Source: Methylocystaceae bacterium | Lineage (GTDB): Bacteria > Pseudomonadota > Alphaproteobacteria > Rhizobiales > Beijerinckiaceae | Direction: 5' to 3' | Assembly: GCA_009773555.1 (NCBI GenBank) | Contig: WSXZ01000056.1 | Span: 1 to 39,086 of the forward strand | DNA: 39,086 bases | Shown here: positions 18,301 through 26,153 of the stretch, piece after piece | How positions within the stretch are numbered: position 1 is the stretch's first letter | Layout of the letters: each line of letters starts with the position of its first letter | Made by a program: the position numbers and the translations under genes | Notes under the pieces: generated by a model | Told to the model about the DNA's origin: nothing | Databases searched by the model: none | What the model saw: the letters and a program-made list of their open reading frames with translations, nothing else

Positions 18301-18700
18301 GGTCTTCGGCTTTGTCGATCGCATGGGCGGTCGCGCCGATCATCTCGACGTCGAATTCTTTCAGCACGCCCATTTTTTCGAGACTGAGCGCGCAATTGAG
18401 CGCGGTCTGTCCGCCCATCGTCGGCAGCAGCGCGAAGCCGCCGGGGGCCGCGTAGCGTTCCTTCTCGATGATCTTGGCGACGATTTCGGGCGTGATCGGC
18501 TCGATATAGGTGCGGTCCGCCATGTCCGGGTCGGTCATGATCGTCGCCGGATTGGAGTTGACGAGAACGATCCGATAGCCTTCCGCCTTGAGCGCCTTGC
18601 ACGCCTGGGTGCCCGAATAGTCGAATTCGCACGCCTGGCCGATGACGATTGGGCCGGCGCCGATGATCATGATCGTGGAAATGTCGGTTCTTTTCGGCAT
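15362..18700 (-). CDS. carB: Carbamoyl-phosphate synthase large subunit
   Basis: 1112 residues, the usual length. With the small subunit CarA (not in this window) it makes carbamoyl phosphate from bicarbonate, ammonia derived from glutamine, and two ATP, feeding pyrimidine and arginine synthesis. Two homologous ATP-grasp halves are visible. The first opens with '[20 protein letters not shown]' and contains '[15 protein letters not shown]'. The second opens near residue 570 with '[17 protein letters not shown]' and contains '[12 protein letters not shown]'. The C-terminal MGS-like allosteric domain starts near residue 976 ('[14 protein letters not shown]') and includes '[11 protein letters not shown]'. 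I see no internal break. The start ATG 18700 gives the standard 'MPKRTDI' opening. The 5' region carries a palindromic repeat and, further upstream, a minus-strand terminator. Confidence 0.98.
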   Translation of the reverse strand: MPKRTDISTIMIIGAGPIVIGQACEFDYSGTQACKALKAEGYRIVLVNSNPATIMTDPDMADRTYIEPITPEIVAKIIEKERYAAPGGFALLPTMGGQTALNCALSLEKMGVLKEFDVEMIGATAHAIDKAEDRELFREAMTKIGLDTPRSHHVKTLSAALEALDDIGLPAIIRPSFTLGGTGGGIAYNKVEFIEIVERGIDASPTNEVLVEESVLGWKEYEMEVVRDKADNCIIVCSIENIDPMGVHTGDSITVAPALTLTDKEYQIMRDASIAVLREIGVETGGSNVQFAVDPSNGRMIVIEMNPRVSRSSALASKATGFPIAKVAARLAVGYTLDEIANDITGGATPASFEPTIDYIVTKIPRFAFEKFPGAEPTLTTAMKSVGEAMAIGRNFAESLQKALRSLETGLCGLDDIEIEGFGKGDDMNVLRGALGTPTPDRLLIVGQALRLGMTAEAIHEASKIDIWFIERIAEIVALENKVKNFGLPEDAENLRKLKFAGFSDSRLATLAGLEEADVRDMRHRLDVRPVYKRIDTCAAEFASPTAYMYSTYETPFIGIPANEARPSAKNKIVILGGGPNRIGQGIEFDYCCCHACFALAEAGFETIMINCNPETVSTDYDTSDRLYFEPLTNEDVAEILDVEKSNGELVGVIVQYGGQTPLKLAHGLEQAGAPILGTPVDSIDLAEDRDRFKRLLDKLGLKQPKNGIAYSVEQSRIVVQELGLPLVVRPSYVLGGRAMAIIRDQSDLDDYLLGTLPSLVPSEIKARYPNDKTGQINTVLGKNPLLFDRYLTDAIEIDVDCLADGDEAVVAGVMEHIEEAGIHSGDSACSLPPRSLAPETIAALEAQTKSLAMSLGVVGLMNVQFALKDGAIYVLEVNPRASRTVPFVAKVIGSPIAKIAARVMAGAKLVDFDPLDTKPAHVGVKEAVFPFARFPGVDTVLGPEMRSTGEVMGLDTSFDAAFVKSQIGGGTKAPREGVVFVSVRDADKGRIIPAVRLLKEVGFSIVATGGTARYLVERGIPAQKLNKVSEGRPHIVDAIKNGSIALVFNTTEGAQALADSRSLRRAALLHKVPYYTTLAGAVAAAQGIRAYVSGDLRVRALQDYFPPNATK

Positions 18701-18739
18701 GCCGCCTCAGTTGTCGTCCGCTCGTCAGCGCTCTTTCGC

Positions 18740-18846
18740 CCTCATGCTGAGGAGCGCCATAAGGCGCGTCTCGAAGCAGGAGAGCGAGATTTGTCCAGCG
18801 GTTTCCTCGTCCGAGACGGCGGCTGCGCCGCCTCCTCAGGATGAGG
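18740..18846. repeat. Dispersed palindromic repeat upstream of carB
   Basis: Inverted arms 'cctcatgctgagg' (18740-18752) and 'cctcaggatgagg' (18834-18846) flank a GC-rich core. This ends-in 'CTCATGCTGAGGAGCGC' type is a common intergenic palindrome in Hyphomicrobiales genomes, from memory. It sits in the 5' leader of carB, so it would be transcribed. Confidence 0.6.
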
Positions 18847-18897
18847 AAACCTTTCGTCTTTTGCCCGGCGCACGCCGCGCGGGAGGCGAGCGCGCAT

Positions 18898-18923
18898 AAA
18901 AAAGGGCCGCGATTCCGGCCCTT
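18898..18923 (-). terminator. Rho-independent terminator on the minus strand
   Basis: Read on the minus strand, the 8-bp arms AAGGGCCG and CGGCCCTT enclose a 6-base loop and are followed by a run of T (plus-strand aaaaaa at 18898-18903). No annotated minus-strand gene ends here: the nearest genes to the right are on the plus strand, and carB begins 200 bp further on. It therefore terminates either a small RNA or an upstream leader of carB. Confidence 0.6.
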
Positions 18924-19040
18924 GGACCAGAACGCGTCCCGAACTTGCCCGTCATTCTATCGGCGAACCGGTGATGCGGGCGGCGAGCGGGGCGCGCCCG
19001 GCTCGAAAGTCGCCGACTGTCTAGACGAGAATGACGGACA
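18898..19040 (-). ncRNA. Candidate small RNA or carB leader
   Basis: The minus strand contains a perfect 10-bp inverted repeat, CCGTCATTCT (19037-19028 on the minus strand) with its complement at 18958-18949, closing an approximately 70-nt GC-rich interior. The rho-independent terminator at 18898-18923 follows 26 nt later. A closing stem plus terminator with no coding frame is what a stand-alone RNA or attenuator would look like. No promoter could be assigned and I do not recognise an RNA family, so this is tentative. The same arms could also be a dispersed DNA repeat. Confidence 0.3.
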
Positions 19041-19141
19041 TGTGAAGGGGCCGCAAGGGCGGGAGAGGGGCCTCACAGGGGAGGGACTGAGCTTCAGGCC
19101 GGCGAATCGCGCTATCATTCCCGTTCCTTGTCCCACTCGAA

Positions 19142-19456
19142 ATGGCGGCCATGCGGATTACGAGCTGTTTGCTTTTTCCGATGTTGCTTTTCCTCGCCGG
19201 CGCGGGACGCGCCCAGGCTGACGACCTTTCAGCCGTCTTTGCGCAATGCGCGGCATGTCATGGCGCGGACGGGATCGCCAAAAGCGCCGACGTTCCGCAT
19301 CTTGCCGGCCAGCACGAACTCTATCTCTTCAATCAAATCAAGGCGTTCAAAACCGGCAGGCGGGCGCACAAGGAGATGCGCTATATGAGCCGCCAAATGT
19401 CGGAAGCCGAGATGCGGGACATCGCGCGCCACTACGCAACGATGCCGTCGCGCTGA
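19142..19456 (+). CDS. Small class I cytochrome c
   Basis: 104 residues with a signal peptide (hydrophobic core about residues 9-20, cleavage after 'GRAQA'). The single heme-binding motif is CAACH (C36, C39, H40), and 'YMSRQMSEAEMRDIARHYA' near the C-terminus supplies candidate axial methionines. The size and the 'GIAKSADVPHLAGQ' segment fit the cytochrome c4/c5/c553-like group, periplasmic one-electron carriers. ATG 19151 is an alternative start that does not change the mature protein. The stop is only 2 bp before the GtrA start, so the two genes are translationally coupled. The electron partner is not evident; the bc1 operon lies about 4 kb downstream. Confidence 0.9.
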   Translation: MAAMRITSCLLFPMLLFLAGAGRAQADDLSAVFAQCAACHGADGIAKSADVPHLAGQHELYLFNQIKAFKTGRRAHKEMRYMSRQMSEAEMRDIARHYATMPSR

Positions 19457-19458
19457 GC

Positions 19459-19833
19459 ATGTCGACGTCGCGTCAGCTTGCGACTTACGCCTCGGTCGGC
19501 GTCGGCGCGACGCTCGCGCATTACGCCGTTCTCATCGCATTGGTCGAAGGCGCGGGCTGGCGCGCGGTGCCGGCGACGCTGTGCGGCTATGTGGTCGGTG
19601 GGCTCATCGCCTATCTGTTGAACCGGCGCCACACCTTCACAAGCGATCGGCCGCATGCTGAGGCGACCTGGCGCTTTGCGCTGGTCGCTTTCGTGGGCTT
19701 TTGCGTCACCTATCTGTTGATGAGCCTTTTCGTCGACCGCTGGAGCGCGCCTTATCTCCCGGCGCAGATGGTCACCACTGTGCTGGCGATGTTCGTGACC
19801 TTTGCGCTGAACCGGCGATGGACATTTGGGTGA
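19459..19833 (+). CDS. GtrA-like membrane protein
   Basis: 124 residues with four predicted membrane helices: about 7-27, 36-56, 72-92 and 100-120. The family marker 'LLNRRHTF' follows helix 2 and is echoed by 'FALNRRWTFG' at the C-terminus, as is typical for GtrA proteins. The family is linked to moving lipid-linked sugars across the inner membrane. ATG 19459 begins 2 bp after the cytochrome c stop. Pairing of a cytochrome c with GtrA is not a functional unit I know of, so this may only be a compact transcription unit. Confidence 0.85.
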   Translation: MSTSRQLATYASVGVGATLAHYAVLIALVEGAGWRAVPATLCGYVVGGLIAYLLNRRHTFTSDRPHAEATWRFALVAFVGFCVTYLLMSLFVDRWSAPYLPAQMVTTVLAMFVTFALNRRWTFG

Positions 19834-19846
19834 CGAACTCTCGGGG

Positions 19847-19913
19847 CGTCATGGCCACGCTTGTCCCGACTCGGCCATCCACGTCACGGCGTGGGCGCCC
19901 GCGACGCATGACG
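19847..19913. repeat. REP-like palindrome, copy A
   Basis: It begins 'cgtcatggccacgcttgtcc' and ends '...cgcatgacg'. It belongs to the 'CGTCATGSCC...CTTGTC...CATCCACG...CCATGACG' palindrome that recurs at 20861-20970 and 30623-30708 in this window. This copy is shorter and more diverged. It separates gtrA from the convergent SRPBCC gene. Confidence 0.6.
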
Positions 19914-19918
19914 GGCGG

Positions 19919-20377
19919 CTACTGGAGCAGCCGCTCGATTGTTTCGAAATGCCATTCGGTGCCGCCGCGACGCATCTCGACGCCATCCTTCCCGTCCATG
20001 AATACGATCTGCTCGGTATAGGACACACCAGTCCGGTCGCCGTCCGGTTGAACGTCAAGGCTGGACAGAGTGACGGAGTGGAGTGCGCCAGCAAGATGGA
20101 GATCATAGACGTAGATGAGACGGCAGTTCGGATCGATGACGTGATAGCGAGCTTCAAAAAGAGTCGTAAGTCCATTATCGAAACGGCCTTCCGCCAACTC
20201 GACGCCCCCCACGCGAAAATCCATCGAACGGCGCACTTCACGCCATTGCTCCGGCGGACCCCGAAACCATTGCGCCTTCACCGCGGGATCAGACCATGCG
20301 CTGAAGATGCGTTCCGGCGTCGCCGACCAAGAACGCTTTATCGTGAATGTTCCGTGAAACAAGGGTAGGGCAGTCAT
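19919..20377 (-). CDS. SRPBCC/AHSA1-domain protein
   Basis: 152 residues from ATG 20377. The longer frame upstream would run into the regulator gene, whereas this start overlaps the regulator stop by ATGA, a classic coupling signal. The START-like fold of the Aha1 C-terminal family is indicated by 'FTIKRSWSATPERIFSAWSDP' near the N-terminus, 'WFRGPPEQW', 'DFRVGGVELAEGRF' and the closing helix 'GTEWHFETIERLLQ'. Such proteins bind hydrophobic ligands in a cavity, and the ligand cannot be read. They are often encoded in one operon with an ArsR-type repressor, exactly as here. Confidence 0.88.
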   Translation of the reverse strand: MTALPLFHGTFTIKRSWSATPERIFSAWSDPAVKAQWFRGPPEQWREVRRSMDFRVGGVELAEGRFDNGLTTLFEARYHVIDPNCRLIYVYDLHLAGALHSVTLSSLDVQPDGDRTGVSYTEQIVFMDGKDGVEMRRGGTEWHFETIERLLQ

Positions 20378-20751
20378 TTTTTGCCTTTCTGGGTTGGGGA
20401 TTTGGAATGCTTGGGATGGACGGGTTTTTCTTCGCTTTCGAGCAATCTTTCGAGCTGATCGAAACGGTGTTCCCACAATTGACGGCGTTCGCTCAGCCAA
20501 TTTTCGACGCGCAGGATGGCGTCGCTGGAAATGCGGCACTCGCGGGTGCGTCCGCGCTTCTGCGTGACGACTAGGCCGCTCGCTTCGAGTACTTGGACAT
20601 GCTGCTGGATAGCTGCGAGCGATGACGCGTACGGCTTCGCCAGTTCGCTGACAGACGCAGGTCCGCGCGACAGACGCTCAAGAATTCCGCGCCGTGTCGC
20701 ATCAGCAAGCGCGTGGAACGCTCGATCCAGCTCTTTCGAATACTCAACCAT
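20374..20751 (-). CDS. ArsR-family transcriptional regulator
   Basis: 125 residues. A winged helix-turn-helix is clear: 'FHALADATRRGILERLSRGP', then 'SVSELAKPYASSLAAIQQHV' (recognition region) and 'LEASGLVVTQKRGRTRECRI' (wing). There are no cysteine pairs of the metal-sensing CxC type, so it is not an obvious arsenic or cadmium sensor. It belongs with the ArsR proteins that accompany SRPBCC proteins. The C-terminus is basic and lysine-rich. It overlaps the SRPBCC gene by 4 bp, so the two form an operon. Repeated ACACTTRAG half-sites at the start codon suggest autoregulation. Confidence 0.92.
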   Translation of the reverse strand: MVEYSKELDRAFHALADATRRGILERLSRGPASVSELAKPYASSLAAIQQHVQVLEASGLVVTQKRGRTRECRISSDAILRVENWLSERRQLWEHRFDQLERLLESEEKPVHPKHSKSPTQKGKK

Positions 20752-20802
20752 ACACTTGAGTATCAGCGGCGTTGGCTGAAAGTCAAGTGTACGCTTAAGT
20801 GT
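20752..20802 (-). promoter_or_regulatory. Putative ArsR operator
   Basis: Directly upstream of the regulator start, the half-site ACACTTRA-type occurs three times: ACACTTGAG on the plus strand at 20752-20760, and ACACTTGAC and ACACTTAAG on the minus strand within 20783-20802. The pair near 20785-20796 also forms a near-perfect palindrome, AAGTGTACGCTT. The spacing places these sites over the expected promoter and leader of the operon. Assignment to this regulator is inference from position. Confidence 0.5.
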
Positions 20803-20860
20803 TTAGAAAAAGGCCTGCACGAATAGGGTGGTTCTGGACGGAATGGCCGGGCTTTCGGCG

Positions 20861-20970
20861 CGTCATGCTCACGCTTGTCGCGGGGCATCCACGCCAAGAC
20901 ATCGCGGTGACTATTGAAGGATCGCGCGCGCCGGATCGCGTGGATGGCCGGGAGAAGCCCGGCCATGACG
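20861..20970. repeat. REP-like palindrome, copy B
   Basis: It starts 'cgtcatgctcacgcttgtcg' and ends 'gcccggccatgacg'. The two halves are inverted copies (CGTCATG...CATCCACG and CGTGGATG...CATGACG) around a variable centre. It lies between the 3' end of hemF and the ArsR operator. Confidence 0.7.
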
Positions 20971-20993
20971 GCTTGTTGGCGCCTCCACCGCGC

Positions 20994-21977
20994 TCACGGC
21001 CACTTCACCAGCGGCGGCATGGAAGACAGGATCGAGTCGACATTGCCGCCCGTCTTTAGTCCGAAGATCGTGCCGCGGTCGTAGAGCAGATTATATTCGA
21101 CATAGCGGCCGCGCCGAACGAGCTGCTCGTCGCGCTGCGCCTCGCTCCAGGGCTTGGCGAAATTGCGCCGAACGAGTTCCGGATAGATCTCGACAAAACT
21201 TTCGCCGACGTCGCGCGTGAAGGCGAAATCTGCATCCCAGGCGGAATTCTGCGCGTCTCCGGCGCTGTTGAAATAGTCGTAGAATATTCCGCCGATGCCG
21301 CGCGGCTCGTTGCGATGGGCGAGAAAGAAATATTCATCGCACCATTGCTTGAACCGCGCATAGTCGGCGACGGAATGGCGTTCGCAGGCGCCGCGCATGG
21401 CGGCGTGAAAGGCGATCGTGTCGGGATCCTCCTGCGTGCGGCGCGCGTCGAGCACTGGCGTGAGGTCGGCGCCCCCGCCAAACCACGCCTTGCTCGTCAC
21501 GACGAAGCGCGTGTTCATATGCACGGCGGGAACATTCGGGTTCCACGGATGCGCGATCAGGGAGATGCCCGTCGCGAAAAAGCGGGGGTCTTCCGCCGCG
21601 CCCGGGATCTGCTTGGCGAATTCAGGCGCGAAGGTTCCAAAGACCGTCGAGCAATGCACGCCGGCCTTTTCGAACACCCGGCCATGGATCATCCCCATGC
21701 GGCCGCCGCCCCCCGGCGCGCCGATGTTTCGATCGGCGCTTCCTAAAGTCGCGCCGCCGATGTTTTTAGCGGCGCTTCCTGAAGTCGCGCCGCCTTGATC
21801 CGTCCGGCTCCAGGGCGTGAGAACGAAGCGGCCCGGCGCGTCGGCGTCTTGCGCGAATGGCCCCGGAGCCTCATCCTCCAGCGCCTCAAAAGCGGCGATG
21901 ATGCGCAGCTGCAACGATTCGAACCAGGCGCGGGCGGCTTCCTTGCGGGTTTCGAGCTGATCGGGCGCGGCGTTCAT
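20994..21977 (-). CDS. hemF: Oxygen-dependent coproporphyrinogen III oxidase
   Basis: 327 residues from ATG 21977, chosen over the longer frame (22028) because AGAGGAGA lies just upstream and '[15 protein letters not shown]' is a typical start. It converts coproporphyrinogen III to protoporphyrinogen IX with oxygen in heme synthesis. Family landmarks are '[19 protein letters not shown]', the signature '[16 protein letters not shown]', '[11 protein letters not shown]', '[19 protein letters not shown]' and the closing '[20 protein letters not shown]'. Anomaly: between 'TPWSRTD' and 'GGGGR' there is an extra segment of about 25 residues made of two copies of GGAT-GSA-NIG. It is encoded by a tandem palindrome (21718-21790) and is annotated separately. 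The frame stays open, so the enzyme may still fold. Confidence 0.95.
   Translation of the reverse strand: MNAAPDQLETRKEAARAWFESLQLRIIAAFEALEDEAPGPFAQDADAPGRFVLTPWSRTDQGGATSGSAAKNIGGATLGSADRNIGAPGGGGRMGMIHGRVFEKAGVHCSTVFGTFAPEFAKQIPGAAEDPRFFATGISLIAHPWNPNVPAVHMNTRFVVTSKAWFGGGADLTPVLDARRTQEDPDTIAFHAAMRGACERHSVADYARFKQWCDEYFFLAHRNEPRGIGGIFYDYFNSAGDAQNSAWDADFAFTRDVGESFVEIYPELVRRNFAKPWSEAQRDEQLVRRGRYVEYNLLYDRGTIFGLKTGGNVDSILSSMPPLVKWP
21718..21790. repeat. Tandem palindromic insertion inside hemF
   Basis: There are two adjacent units. Unit 1 has the hairpin GCGCCGAT/ATCGGCGC (arms 21718-21725 and 21732-21739). Unit 2 has the hairpin GCGCCGC/GCGGCGC (21751-21757 and 21769-21775). Each is followed by 'ttcctRaagtc', and a third partial start comes after. 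Units of 33 and 36 bp keep the hemF frame. They encode [17 protein letters not shown] and [17 protein letters not shown] peptides. Confidence 0.75.
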
Positions 21978-22038
21978 CGACGTCTCCTCTTGACGCCGCT
22001 TCTTCCCGCCGGCGCCGCGCCTTGTCAATTCAGCAGGA

Positions 22039-22707
22039 CTATTGCGCCATGCCTGCGACTTTCAACTTGGGGTCACGCGGCGCGGCCGGCGCTCCCGTCG
22101 CCGCCGCGAAGCCGGCGCGCAGAAACTGCGCGAGCGCCGTCTTGACGTTTCTGCCGCGCTCCGTGAGTTCGGTGACGTAGCAAAAGCGCGGCTCGCCGTT
22201 GGGCCAGGCGTCGTTTCGGGCTTTCGCCTGGCGCATGTCTTCGAGCACCTGCGCCTTAACCTCCCGAGAATCCTTCATCGTGATCAGCCCGTCAGCCGCC
22301 AAATGCCGGTCGGCGGCATAGTCCTCGTTCATTTTCTGATTGGCCGACGCGAAGTCGCACAGCTTACCCTGATCGCCGACGTAGAGAATGCGCTCCACCC
22401 AATTGGCGCGGAGCGACAGAATGTCGTCGGGCAGCATTCCCCGCATTTCCGCAGGCAGAGAGTGATAGATAGGCGTCGACTCGGCGATCTGATCCACTGC
22501 GAACGCCGCTTTCACGTTGAACCCTTCGAAGCTTTGGATCTGAGTGAGTTTGACGAAGGCCTTGCCGATCGCGCCGCGCGCCTCGGCGAAATTGGTCACG
22601 AGGGCGTAAAGGCCCACGCAGAGCATTCCCGTGAATACGGCCGCATTGAGAGATTTGAGCAGTCGCTGCCAAAGTATGAGCGAGACGCGAATTGCCTGAT
22701 GGGTCAT
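22039..22707 (-). CDS. Membrane-anchored hypothetical protein
   Basis: 222 residues from ATG 22707 with a strong GGGAGGG upstream. One N-terminal membrane helix (about residues 22-40, '[19 protein letters not shown]') is followed by a hydrophilic, mostly helical domain. That domain contains '[20 protein letters not shown]' near residue 77, two cysteines (in 'KLCDFAS' and 'RFCYVTEL') and an Ala/Pro-rich tail. The anchor plus soluble domain suggests a periplasmic bitopic protein. I do not recognise the family. It is separated from hemF by about 60 bp on the same strand and could be its upstream partner in a transcript. Confidence 0.7.
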   Translation of the reverse strand: MTHQAIRVSLILWQRLLKSLNAAVFTGMLCVGLYALVTNFAEARGAIGKAFVKLTQIQSFEGFNVKAAFAVDQIAESTPIYHSLPAEMRGMLPDDILSLRANWVERILYVGDQGKLCDFASANQKMNEDYAADRHLAADGLITMKDSREVKAQVLEDMRQAKARNDAWPNGEPRFCYVTELTERGRNVKTALAQFLRAGFAAATGAPAAPRDPKLKVAGMAQ

Positions 22708-22805
22708 ATCGCCCTCCCAAAATTCATTAAGATCGCCTTAAATGCGGCGACGATTTCAAATCAAACAGGACATTTTCGCAACGCGCTGTGCGCCGCCGCA
22801 CCCAG

Positions 22806-23282
22806 TCAGGGGGCGCGCAACTGCCGAAGCGCCTCACTCATGACGATCGCCGCGGCGACGGCGACGTTCAGCGAGCGCATGCCGCCGCACATGGGAATGC
22901 GCAGCGTCAGATCGGCGGCGGCGTGGACCTCTTCCGGCGCGCCTGCGGATTCGCGGCCGACGAGCAGAATGTCGCCTTCGCGATAGTCGCAGTCGAGATA
23001 GGACGCCGCCGCTCGCGTCGACAGCAGCAGCAGCCGGCGGCTCTCGCCCGCATGGCCGGACGCAGCCCGCCAAGCTTGAAAGGCCGCGAAGGATGCATGT
23101 CGGTCAATCGTCACGTGAGCGAGATAGTCCATGCCGGCGCGGCGAAAGTCGCGGTCGCTTGTGGGAAATCCGGCCGGCCCGATGATGGCCGCCGAAACGC
23201 CGAGGCACGCGCATGTGCGCAGCATGGCGCCGGCGTTCTGAGGAATGTCCGGCTGGTACAAGGCTAGCTTAAGAGAGGTCAT
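22806..23282 (-). CDS. trmL: tRNA (cytidine(34)-2'-O)-methyltransferase TrmL
   Basis: 158 residues from ATG 23282; the frame extends upstream, but 'MTSLKLALYQPDIPQNAG' is the standard start of the family. This is a small SPOUT (SpoU class) methyltransferase that 2'-O-methylates the wobble base of tRNA-Leu isoacceptors using S-adenosylmethionine. Motif 1 is 'YQPDIPQNAGAMLRTCACLG'. The trefoil-knot motifs are 'ILLVGRESAGAPEEVH' and 'RIPMCGGMRSLNVAVAAAIV'. It is divergent from petA across about 280 bp, an arrangement frequent in alphaproteobacteria. Confidence 0.95.
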   Translation of the reverse strand: MTSLKLALYQPDIPQNAGAMLRTCACLGVSAAIIGPAGFPTSDRDFRRAGMDYLAHVTIDRHASFAAFQAWRAASGHAGESRRLLLLSTRAAASYLDCDYREGDILLVGRESAGAPEEVHAAADLTLRIPMCGGMRSLNVAVAAAIVMSEALRQLRAP

Positions 23283-23565
23283 GGTCCGTTCGAGTGGGAG
23301 GAGATGGTGAATTTGCGGCATATCGCCGCGAATATCGGCAACGGTCTTGTGCAGCAGGGTGAATACCCAAATTTCCCTATTTCGGCTTGTGGACAGCGGC
23401 GGGGATTCGCGTCACATATCACCTCCGCCCCGCCGCAACCTTGGCATTGCCTTGGTGCGGCGCACCGCAGCGATTGGCCGGAAGCGGCAAAACGTGGAAC
23501 GGCCGCCTTGGGCGCAGCCGCTGCCTCGTCCGCGAAGACTTGAGAGCGTTGGGAGAGGTTCGAGC

Positions 23566-24096
23566 GTGACAAGCAAAGACACCGCCGCAAAACCGGCGGA
23601 GCCAAGCCGGCGGGACATTCTCTATATCGCAACGGGCGCCGCCGCAGCAGGCGCCGCGGCCGGCATGGTCTGGCCGCTGATCGCCCAGATGAACCCGGAC
23701 GCGTCCATCCTCGCGTTGGCCTCGACGGAAGTCGATCTTTCGTCGGTTCCAGAAGGCCAGATCGTCACCGTGAAATGGCGCGGCAAGCCGGTTTTCGTGC
23801 GCCATCGGACGCCGGCCGAAATCAAGGCGGCGGAGGACACGCCGCTGTCGGTTCTGCCGGATCCGGAGGCCGATTCGAAACGCGTTCAAAAACCCGAATG
23901 GCTCGTGATCATCGGAGTCTGCACGCATCTTGGCTGCATTCCGACCGGCAAGGAAGGCGAATACAACGGCTGGTTCTGTCCCTGCCACGGCTCGGTCTAC
24001 GACCTTTCGGGCAGGATTCGCAGCGGCCCGGCGCCGACCAATCTGGAGGTGCCGCCTTACGCCTTCATCGCCGAGACCAAAATTAAGATCGGCTAG
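23566..24096 (+). CDS. petA: Ubiquinol-cytochrome c reductase Rieske iron-sulfur subunit
   Basis: 176 residues from a GTG at 23566, preceded by GGGAGAGG. This gives the usual subunit length, while the upstream open frame has no resemblance to the family. The subunit carries electrons from ubiquinol to cytochrome c1 in the bc1 complex. The N-terminal twin-arginine signal 'SRRDILYIATGAAAAG' also serves as the membrane anchor. The 2Fe-2S ligands are C119 and H121 in 'CTHLGC', and C138 and H141 in 'CPCHGS'. C124 and C140 form the stabilising disulfide. It is first in petABC; petB begins 52 bp downstream. Confidence 0.97.
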   Translation: MTSKDTAAKPAEPSRRDILYIATGAAAAGAAAGMVWPLIAQMNPDASILALASTEVDLSSVPEGQIVTVKWRGKPVFVRHRTPAEIKAAEDTPLSVLPDPEADSKRVQKPEWLVIIGVCTHLGCIPTGKEGEYNGWFCPCHGSVYDLSGRIRSGPAPTNLEVPPYAFIAETKIKIG

Positions 24097-24148
24097 CCGA
24101 GGCCAAGCGCCTTTCATTCCCGCGTGAGATTCCGAGAGCACCAAGCCC

Positions 24149-25387
24149 ATGGAAGGACATTCCCAATACACGCCCAAGAGCGGCTTCGCTCGCTGGTTGG
24201 AGCGCCGTCTGCCGATTTTGAGCTTCATGCATGATTCTTTCGTCTCCTATCCGACGCCAAAAAACCTGAACTACATGTGGGTGTTTGGCGCGATCTTGAG
24301 TTTCATGCTCGTCGCGCAGATCGTCACGGGCGTCGTCCTTGCGATGCATTACACACCGGAAACGACGCTCGCTTTCGATTCCGTCGAGAAGATCATGCGC
24401 GACGTGAATTGGGGCACCGTGCTGCGCTACGCGCACGCCAATGGCGCGTCGATGTTCTTCCTCGCCGTCTACCTCCACATCTTCCGCGGCATGTATTACG
24501 GCTCCTACAAGGACCCGCGCGAGGTCTTGTGGATTCTCGGCGTGGTGATCTTCATGCTGATGATGGCCACGGGATTCCTGGGCTATGTCTTACCGTGGGG
24601 ACAGATGTCCTTCTGGGCGGCGACCGTCATCACCAATCTCTTTTCCGCCATTCCCGTCGTCGGAACCGCAATCACCACCTGGCTGCTCGGCGGCTATTCC
24701 GTCGACAATCCGACGCTCAATCGCTTCTACGCTCTGCACTATCTGGTGCCGTTCATCATCTTCGCCATCGTCGCGCTTCATGTTTGGGCGCTGCATGTGA
24801 CGGGCCAGAACAATCCGTCCGGCGTCGAGGTGAAGGACATCAAGAAGGAAACTGTTCCTTTCACGCCCTATGCGACCATGAAGGACGCGGTGGGCATCGC
24901 GGTTTTTCTCGTCGTCTACGCCTGGCTGACGTTTTTCGTGCCGAATTACCTCGGCCATCCGGACAATTACATCGAAGCCAATCCGCTCGTCACGCCGCCG
25001 CATATCGTGCCGGAGTGGTACTTCCTGCCGTTCTACGCGATCCTTCGCGCGATCCCGAACAAGCTGCTCGGCGTCACTGCGCTCTTTGCATCGATTTTGA
25101 TCACCGCGGCGCTGCCGTGGCTCGATACGTCGAAGGTGAAATCGGCCGTGTATCGGCCGCTGTTTCGCAAGGAGTTCTGGATTTTTGTCGCGGTGTGCAT
25201 CGGGCTCGGCTATCTGGGGGCGCAGCCCGCCGAAGGCGCTTATCTTTGGTTCGCCCGGCTATTGTCGGCTTATTATTTCCTGCACTTCCTCGTCATTTTG
25301 CCGGTCATCGGCAAAGTGGAGAAGCCGGAGCCGGTGCCTGAATCCATCGACGCTTCTATCCTGCGGGGGGAAACCTCCCATGTCTAA
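24149..25387 (+). CDS. petB: Cytochrome b of the bc1 complex
   Basis: 412 residues, full length for an alphaproteobacterial cytochrome b with the N- and C-terminal parts fused. It binds two hemes b within the membrane and forms the quinol-oxidising and quinone-reducing sites. Heme ligands are H96 and H110 in the second helix ('[20 protein letters not shown]'), and H197 and H211 in the fourth ('[17 protein letters not shown]'). The Qo-site motif PEWY is at residues 288-291. About eight membrane helices are apparent. The last codons overlap the petC start (ATG at 25380), which indicates translational coupling. Confidence 0.98.
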   Translation: MEGHSQYTPKSGFARWLERRLPILSFMHDSFVSYPTPKNLNYMWVFGAILSFMLVAQIVTGVVLAMHYTPETTLAFDSVEKIMRDVNWGTVLRYAHANGASMFFLAVYLHIFRGMYYGSYKDPREVLWILGVVIFMLMMATGFLGYVLPWGQMSFWAATVITNLFSAIPVVGTAITTWLLGGYSVDNPTLNRFYALHYLVPFIIFAIVALHVWALHVTGQNNPSGVEVKDIKKETVPFTPYATMKDAVGIAVFLVVYAWLTFFVPNYLGHPDNYIEANPLVTPPHIVPEWYFLPFYAILRAIPNKLLGVTALFASILITAALPWLDTSKVKSAVYRPLFRKEFWIFVAVCIGLGYLGAQPAEGAYLWFARLLSAYYFLHFLVILPVIGKVEKPEPVPESIDASILRGETSHV

Positions 25388-26153
25388 GGCGCGCGCAAGA
25401 TCCACGAAACGGCGGTCCTCCGTGAAGCGCCTGTCGCTGGTTCCCCTCACGATTGCTGCGGCGATGACGCTGGTCAGCCCCGCCTGGAGCCAGCAGGAGG
25501 CGCCGCCGTCCGCGACTGATCAGGTCGCGGCGCCTGAGGCCAAGGAAAAGGAATCGCGGCACGAGAGCGAGCGACATGAGCAGACGCCCAAGCGCTTTGA
25601 TTGGAGCTTCGCCGGCGCCTTCGGCCGCTACGACAAGGCGCAGTTGCGCAGAGGTTTCAAAGTCTACAAGGAGGTCTGCTCCTCCTGCCATTCGATTAAA
25701 ATGCTCGCCTTCCGCAATCTTTCGCAGCCCGGCGGGCCGGAGTTTCCTGAAAAAGAGGTCGAAGCGCTCGCCGCGAGCTACAAGATCAAGGACGGCCCGA
25801 ATCAGGCGGGCGAATATTTCGATCGGCCGGGTCGCCCAAGCGACCGCTTCCCCCCGCCTTTCGCCAATGAACAGGCAGCGCGCGCAGCGCTTGCCGGCAA
25901 TTATCCGCCGGACATGTCGGTTCTGGCCAAAGCGCGCGGCTATTCGCGCGGCTTTCCGCTGTTCCTGATCGACGCTTTGCCGGGCTTTTCCTATCAGGAG
26001 CACGGCGTCGACTACATCGCCTCGCTGATGGAGGGCTACGAAGACCCGCCGCCAGACGTGAAACTGCCGGAAGGCCAGTTTTACGATCCCTATATGCCCG
26101 GCCGGCGCATCGGCATGCGCGTTCATGATGTGGGTCGCCGAGCCGCATCTTGA
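25380..26153 (+). CDS. petC: Cytochrome c1, C-terminus lost by frame disruption
   Basis: 257 residues as the frame reads, starting at ATG 25380 inside the end of petB. A signal peptide (core about 19-33, 'SPAWSQ') and an acidic/basic linker precede the cytochrome domain. The heme c site is CSSCH (C100, C103, H104), followed by 'KMLAFRNL' and '[15 protein letters not shown]', all typical of c1. Near the end, '[12 protein letters not shown]' should continue through about 25-30 residues into the membrane anchor. Instead the frame ends in an unrelated '[11 protein letters not shown]'. The expected anchor sequence is present in another frame at 26119-26256. The deletion therefore removes the loop after the presumed axial-methionine region and detaches the anchor. 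Either the organism has a damaged bc1 complex or this is an assembly error. Confidence 0.93.
   Translation: MSKARARSTKRRSSVKRLSLVPLTIAAAMTLVSPAWSQQEAPPSATDQVAAPEAKEKESRHESERHEQTPKRFDWSFAGAFGRYDKAQLRRGFKVYKEVCSSCHSIKMLAFRNLSQPGGPEFPEKEVEALAASYKIKDGPNQAGEYFDRPGRPSDRFPPPFANEQAARAALAGNYPPDMSVLAKARGYSRGFPLFLIDALPGFSYQEHGVDYIASLMEGYEDPPPDVKLPEGQFYDPYMPGRRIGMRVHDVGRRAAS

Noticed and set aside
16229-18844. Plus-strand frames of 528 and 337 codons opposite carB
   Set aside because: carB on the minus strand is full-length and strongly conserved. These are shadows in high-GC DNA.
19826-20368. Plus-strand frame of 180 codons after gtrA
   Set aside because: It runs through a palindromic repeat and opposite the SRPBCC gene, which has a coupled start and recognisable motifs.
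22042-22986. Plus-strand 314-codon frame opposite the membrane-anchored unknown and trmL
   Set aside because: It is antisense to trmL, which is certain, and to a gene with a good ribosome-binding site and membrane helix. Its own sequence is low-complexity Arg-rich.
25185-25379. Extended N-terminus of cytochrome c1 from 25185
   Set aside because: This part overlaps petB out of frame. The ATG at 25380 gives a proper signal peptide and the usual petB/petC overlap.
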